Of a stretch of DNA of 25,723 nt, positions 22,963 through 25,723 are shown in pieces. Both the position numbers and the translations under genes were made by a program. Source of the DNA: CAZIQY01 sp964541605 (lineage in GTDB: Bacteria; Desulfobacterota; Syntrophia; Syntrophales; UBA2185); the NCBI GenBank assembly GCA_964541605.1, contig CAZIQY010000034.1:1-25723 (forward strand), given 5' to 3'. Under the pieces are notes generated by a model that was not told the DNA's origin, searched no databases, and was given only the letters and a program-made list of their open reading frames with translations. Numbering within the stretch: the stretch's first letter is position 1; each line of letters opens with the position of its first letter.

Positions 22963-23161
22963 AAAAAAGCCTCCTTGATGTTGTCAAAATGTTTACCGGG
23001 CATATTCCTGGCCTTATTAATAAGCCACTGGAATAGCTATGAAATTAGGGAGAGTTTTATTAAATTTCCTAACTGTGGAAGAAAGTAATTCCGTGTTGCG
23101 CAGTATAGGGGAATGATGGCAGCTTGTCAAGGGGTGAGAAGCTTTTTTGGACAACAAATTC

Positions 23162-23191
23162 TTGACATCCATACGCTTCATCGTTTATGCT
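23162..23191 (+). promoter_or_regulatory. Promoter of tRNA-Ala
   Basis: TTGACA (23162-23167) and TATGCT (23186-23191) are separated by 18 bp and end 21 bases before the tRNA, the normal distance for a tRNA promoter. Confidence 0.6.
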
Positions 23192-23211
23192 TCCGCCAGA
23201 AAATAGAATAC

Positions 23212-23287
23212 GGGGATGTAGCTCAACTGGGAGAGCGCGGCGTTCGCAATGCCGAGGTCAGGGGTTCGAGCCCCCTCATCTCCACCA
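23212..23287 (+). tRNA. tRNA-Ala (anticodon CGC)
   Basis: A complete 76-nt cloverleaf. The acceptor GGGGATG/CATCTCC has the G3-U70 pair that identifies alanine tRNAs. The anticodon loop TTCGCAA gives CGC, the T arm is CAGGGGTTCGAGCCCCCT-like, and CCA is encoded. Its last 13 bases recur after the N-gap at 23353-23365, marking it as an integration site. Confidence 0.95.
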
Positions 23288-23342
23288 TTTTTCCTTTCCC
23301 CCTCATCAAGACCCGTCCGCAAGCGCGATCGTGTGACGCCTT

Positions 23343-23352
23343 NNNNNNNNNN
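23343..23352. other. Assembly gap (10 N)
   Basis: Ten undetermined bases; the round number suggests a scaffold join of unknown true size. It lies immediately before a repeated tRNA-Ala 3' end, so the contigs probably broke at this repeat. Confidence 0.95.
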
Positions 23353-23365
23353 CTCATCTCCACCA
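23353..23365 (+). repeat. tRNA-Ala 3' end fragment (att-like)
   Basis: CTCATCTCCACCA equals the last 13 bases of tRNA-Ala (23275-23287). The match may extend left into the gap. The following sequence differs from that after the intact tRNA, as expected of an att junction. Confidence 0.75.
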
Positions 23366-23395
23366 AGACATAATCCAAGGAAGTCCAAAGAAGTA

Positions 23396-23423
23396 AAAAC
23401 CCGTTAGAAATAGCGGGTTTTTT
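23396..23423 (+). terminator. Terminator between the att fragment and the integrase
   Basis: AACCCG pairs with CGGGTT around TTAGAAATAG, flanked by A-rich and T-rich runs (AAAAA upstream, TTTTTT downstream), so it can act in both directions. It would stop tRNA read-through into the integrase gene. Confidence 0.7.
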
Positions 23424-23473
23424 ATTGTCATTTGTCCAAAGACGTGCTATAGGATTCAATAAAATCCTGTGTG

Positions 23474-23530
23474 TTTGGGTATATGATTTGCGTATGCATA
23501 TACCCAAAGCAAGCTCCGTATACCCAAAAA
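23474..23530. promoter_or_regulatory. Operator-like array of TATACCCAAA half-sites before the integrase
   Basis: TTTGGGTATATG (23474-23485) and CATATACCCAAA (23497-23508) form a perfect 12-bp inverted repeat around 11 bases. A third half-site, GTATACCCAAAA (23519-23530), abuts the GGAGG of the integrase. The spacing suits repressor or recombination-directionality-factor binding that would block integrase expression. Confidence 0.65.
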
Positions 23531-23542
23531 GGAGGAATGCAT

Positions 23543-24775
23543 ATGCCTAAAAGGATTACACCACTTTCTGAGATTAAAGTCCGTAACACAAAACCCAAAG
23601 CGAAACAGATCACGTTATTTGATGGCGGCGGGCTTTACCTTCTCATCACCCCATCGGGCGGCAAGCTATGGCGCTTAAAGTACCGCTTTGGCGGTATAGA
23701 AAAGCTTCTCGCCCTCGGTACCTATCCTGAAATTAGTCTTGCTGATGCACGACAACGACGGGATGCTGCTCGAAAGCAGATTGCACATGGTATCGATCCC
23801 GGAACTGTCCGTAAGGCACAGAAACAGGCAGAGACAGAAGGAAAGGAAACCTTTGAGGTTATAACCCGTGAATGGCATACAAAATTCACATCCACCTGGA
23901 CGCCGGGATATGCCGAGAAACTCTTAAGTGCTTTGGAACGAGACGTATTCCCATGGATTGGTTCACGCCCGATCAAAGAGTTGAAGGCCCTTGAATTACT
24001 GGCGGTCTTACGACGAATTGAAAGCCGGGGGGTTTTGGAAACAGCACACAGAATGCGGGGCCTACTTGGTCAGATTTTCCGGTATGCCGTCGCCACAGGT
24101 CGAACGGAGCGTGATCCGGCAGCGGATCTTCGCGGCGCATTGCCACAGCCCAAGGAACGCCATTATCCGGCAATTGTTGATCCCAAAGAAGTCGCTCCAC
24201 TTCTCAGGGCTATAGACGGCTACAAGGGTGATTTTATAACCAAGTGCGCCCTAAGACTCGCCCCGATGCTTTTTTGCCGACCCGGTGAACTACGTCAAGC
24301 GGAATGGTCGGAAATTAATCTTGACGAATGTGTTTGGAATATACCGGCACACAAGATGAAGATGAAACAGGCACATATTGTGTTCCTATGTCGTCAGGCC
24401 ATAGATGTATTTAAAGAACTTCAACCATTGACCGGAACGAGTAGATACGTTTTCCCTTCTTTGCGAACACGTCAAAGACCCATGAGCGACAACACTATGA
24501 ATGCAGCGCTACGACGTATGGGATACGACAAGGACACCTTGACAGCGCATGGCTTCCGGGCAATGGCCAGGACTATCTTGGATGAGGTTTTGCGGATTAA
24601 TCCGAATGTCATTGAAGCACAATTGGCACACAAAGTACCGGACCGGTTAGGCACGGCCTACAATAGAACATCTCACCTTGCCGAACGTCGGAAAATGATG
24701 CAAAAATGGGCAAACTACCTGGACGGATTGAAGTCCGGAGCTGTCGTATTGCCCTTCAAACAATCAAAGACATAA
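23543..24775 (+). CDS. int: P4-type tyrosine integrase
   Basis: I choose the ATG at 23543 because GGAGG (23531-23535) is 7 bases upstream; the 410-residue product starts MPKRITPLSEIKVRNTKPKA. Residues 1-95 form the arm-binding DUF4102 domain (FDGGGLYLLITPSGGKLWR), 105-195 the SAM-like core-binding domain, and 205-395 the catalytic domain. The catalytic residues are R246 (CRPGELRQAEW), a lysine in 271-275, H336 and R339 (HGFR), H363 (LAHK) and Y373 (AYNR). All are present, so the enzyme should be active. Its position after a tRNA-Ala 3' fragment fits the tRNA target preference of this family. It should integrate and excise the island that extends to the right. Confidence 0.95.
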   Translation: MPKRITPLSEIKVRNTKPKAKQITLFDGGGLYLLITPSGGKLWRLKYRFGGIEKLLALGTYPEISLADARQRRDAARKQIAHGIDPGTVRKAQKQAETEGKETFEVITREWHTKFTSTWTPGYAEKLLSALERDVFPWIGSRPIKELKALELLAVLRRIESRGVLETAHRMRGLLGQIFRYAVATGRTERDPAADLRGALPQPKERHYPAIVDPKEVAPLLRAIDGYKGDFITKCALRLAPMLFCRPGELRQAEWSEINLDECVWNIPAHKMKMKQAHIVFLCRQAIDVFKELQPLTGTSRYVFPSLRTRQRPMSDNTMNAALRRMGYDKDTLTAHGFRAMARTILDEVLRINPNVIEAQLAHKVPDRLGTAYNRTSHLAERRKMMQKWANYLDGLKSGAVVLPFKQSKT

Positions 24776-24881
24776 GGATGCGCGTTAATTTTAATTCCGT
24801 GATAGGCCGACGAGCCGAACGCGGGGGAATCCCTTCCCGCTTCCCGGATAAACTAAAGGAACTGTGAGAGGGAAAGATAAA

Positions 24882-25685
24882 ATGAAAATAAACGGCGAGA
24901 TCATCGACCACCCAAACGCGAAAACGGCGAAATGGATAATCCCCCCCGGTTTGAAATATACTATTGAGAACTTTCTTTTTCTGTATGAATGCCATTTTAA
25001 GAACCCCAGAAAAAATACACCACTGATGATCATGGGTGCTCCAGGCGTAGGCAAATCACTTTTTGTCGAAATATTTCAAACCCTCTATAAAAAAGATCAT
25101 TCAAACATGAAAATCAAGCGTGTCAATATAGCAGCATTTGCCGAAGCATTGATCACATCGGAGCTTTTCGGTCACAAAAAGGGTAGTTTCACTGGTGCAA
25201 CGCAGGATAAACCCGGTATTGTGGAAGATATTGATCTTTTGATACTTGAAGAAATCGGAGACATAAAGCCTGAAATCCAGGCTAAATTATTGACATTCAT
25301 TGAAGACGGCTATTTTTATAGTGTCGGTGATACAAAGGAGAAAAGAGCTAAAGACACTATTCAGATCATCGCCACGACAAACAAGTCAGAGAAAGATTTT
25401 CGGCGTGATTTCTATGACCGTTTCTTCAAGTTTTCCATCCCGGCCATTCATCAAAGGCGGCCCGACCTCTTTATACATCTTCTTCATTCGTGCCCGGATG
25501 CCTTAACGGGCTTAAGGCGCTGGGAGTGCATGTCATTACTTGCCCACCACTGGCCTGGAAATATAAGGGAAATTGAAACTATAGGGCAGGAAATCCATTG
25601 GAAAAATCTGTGTCGAAAAGATAATGAATGGATGAAGAAGAGGCCAATCTTGCCATTTGGATTATATGACTGTGTATTCCGCTAA
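24882..25685 (+). CDS. Stand-alone sigma54-activator-type AAA+ ATPase
   Basis: The start is taken at the ATG at 24882 (GAGAGGGAAAG before it); an in-frame GTG lies six codons upstream. The 267-residue product is a sigma54-interaction AAA+ domain: Walker A GAPGVGKS (52-59), the L1 loop ELFGHKKGSFTGA with GSFTGA at 101-106, Walker B LLILEEIGD (E where D is usual), sensor I IIATTN, arginine fingers around R174-R180, and HWPGNIREIE (223-232). It lacks an N-terminal sensor domain and the C-terminal Fis-type DNA-binding helix-turn-helix. The C-terminus ends abruptly 35 residues after the last motif, close to a transposon-end-like sequence, so truncation is possible. It is the first cargo gene after the integrase, in an AT-richer setting. 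Confidence 0.8.
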   Translation: MKINGEIIDHPNAKTAKWIIPPGLKYTIENFLFLYECHFKNPRKNTPLMIMGAPGVGKSLFVEIFQTLYKKDHSNMKIKRVNIAAFAEALITSELFGHKKGSFTGATQDKPGIVEDIDLLILEEIGDIKPEIQAKLLTFIEDGYFYSVGDTKEKRAKDTIQIIATTNKSEKDFRRDFYDRFFKFSIPAIHQRRPDLFIHLLHSCPDALTGLRRWECMSLLAHHWPGNIREIETIGQEIHWKNLCRKDNEWMKKRPILPFGLYDCVFR

Positions 25686-25723
25686 AATCGGCCACCTGTT
25701 CCGGAGCAAAGCGGCCGGCTGTT
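25686..25723. mobile_element. Possible insertion-sequence terminus at the window edge
   Basis: CGGCC and GGCCG flank TTCCGGAGCAAAG in this short tail. Repeated 'TTCCGGAGCAAA-GGCC' modules remind me of terminal repeats of IS21-like elements in related bacteria. Only 38 bases are visible, with no transposase, so this is recognition-based and weak. Confidence 0.25.

Noticed and set aside
23471..23542. N-terminal extension of the integrase through the inverted repeat
   Set aside because: The frame would start inside the operator-like array; GGAGG is correctly spaced only for the ATG at 23543.

Overview
The window looks like chromosome of a strictly anaerobic Desulfobacterota (former Deltaproteobacteria) member, probably near Syntrophales. 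The evidence is the gene order yceD-rpmF-fab-rpiB-glyA-comEB-nrdR-rib-nusB, an IscA/HesB-like protein with an in-frame UGA in the selenocysteine position, and type IV pilus retraction ATPases. This placement is an inference from gene content; no marker gene was compared.

Layout. Positions 1-8715 hold one long minus-strand gene train: yceD, rpmF, fabG, acpP, fabF, rpiB, glyA, a dCMP deaminase, nrdR, ribE, ribBA, ribH and nusB (cut by the window edge). It couples lipid, one-carbon, nucleotide and flavin synthesis. plsX, fabH, fabD and ribD, which often sit inside such trains, are absent. On the plus strand follow gltX (9223-10653) and a tRNA-Glu(CTC) gene (10786-10860).

A genomic island of 4,350 bp sits at the 3' end of tRNA-Glu. 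It is bounded by a perfect 46-bp repeat of the tRNA 3' half (10815-10860 and 15165-15210), and what looks like the tRNA's own terminator is now beyond the far repeat. The island has no integrase. It carries three orphan genes and a HigB/HigA-type toxin-antitoxin pair, all on the minus strand. Two or three of the intergenic junctions fold like integron attC sites, with a single extrahelical G in the paired L boxes. The island therefore resembles a small cassette cluster without an integron integrase.

Positions 15211-22962 are core-like again: a MarC-family membrane protein, a small Cys-rich protein, an exported transglutaminase-like protein paired with a pyruvate-kinase C-domain protein, the HesB-like selenoprotein (18751-19068, read through UGA at 18850), a TPR protein, and a pilT / pilU-like / degenerate-receiver operon.

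A tRNA-Ala(CGC) gene (23212-23287) is followed by 55 bases, a 10-N assembly gap and a second copy of the last 13 bases of that tRNA. Then comes a P4-type tyrosine integrase with a striking TATACCCAAA operator-like array upstream, and a stand-alone sigma54-activator-type AAA+ ATPase lacking sensory and DNA-binding domains. This is the entry of a second island that continues beyond the window.
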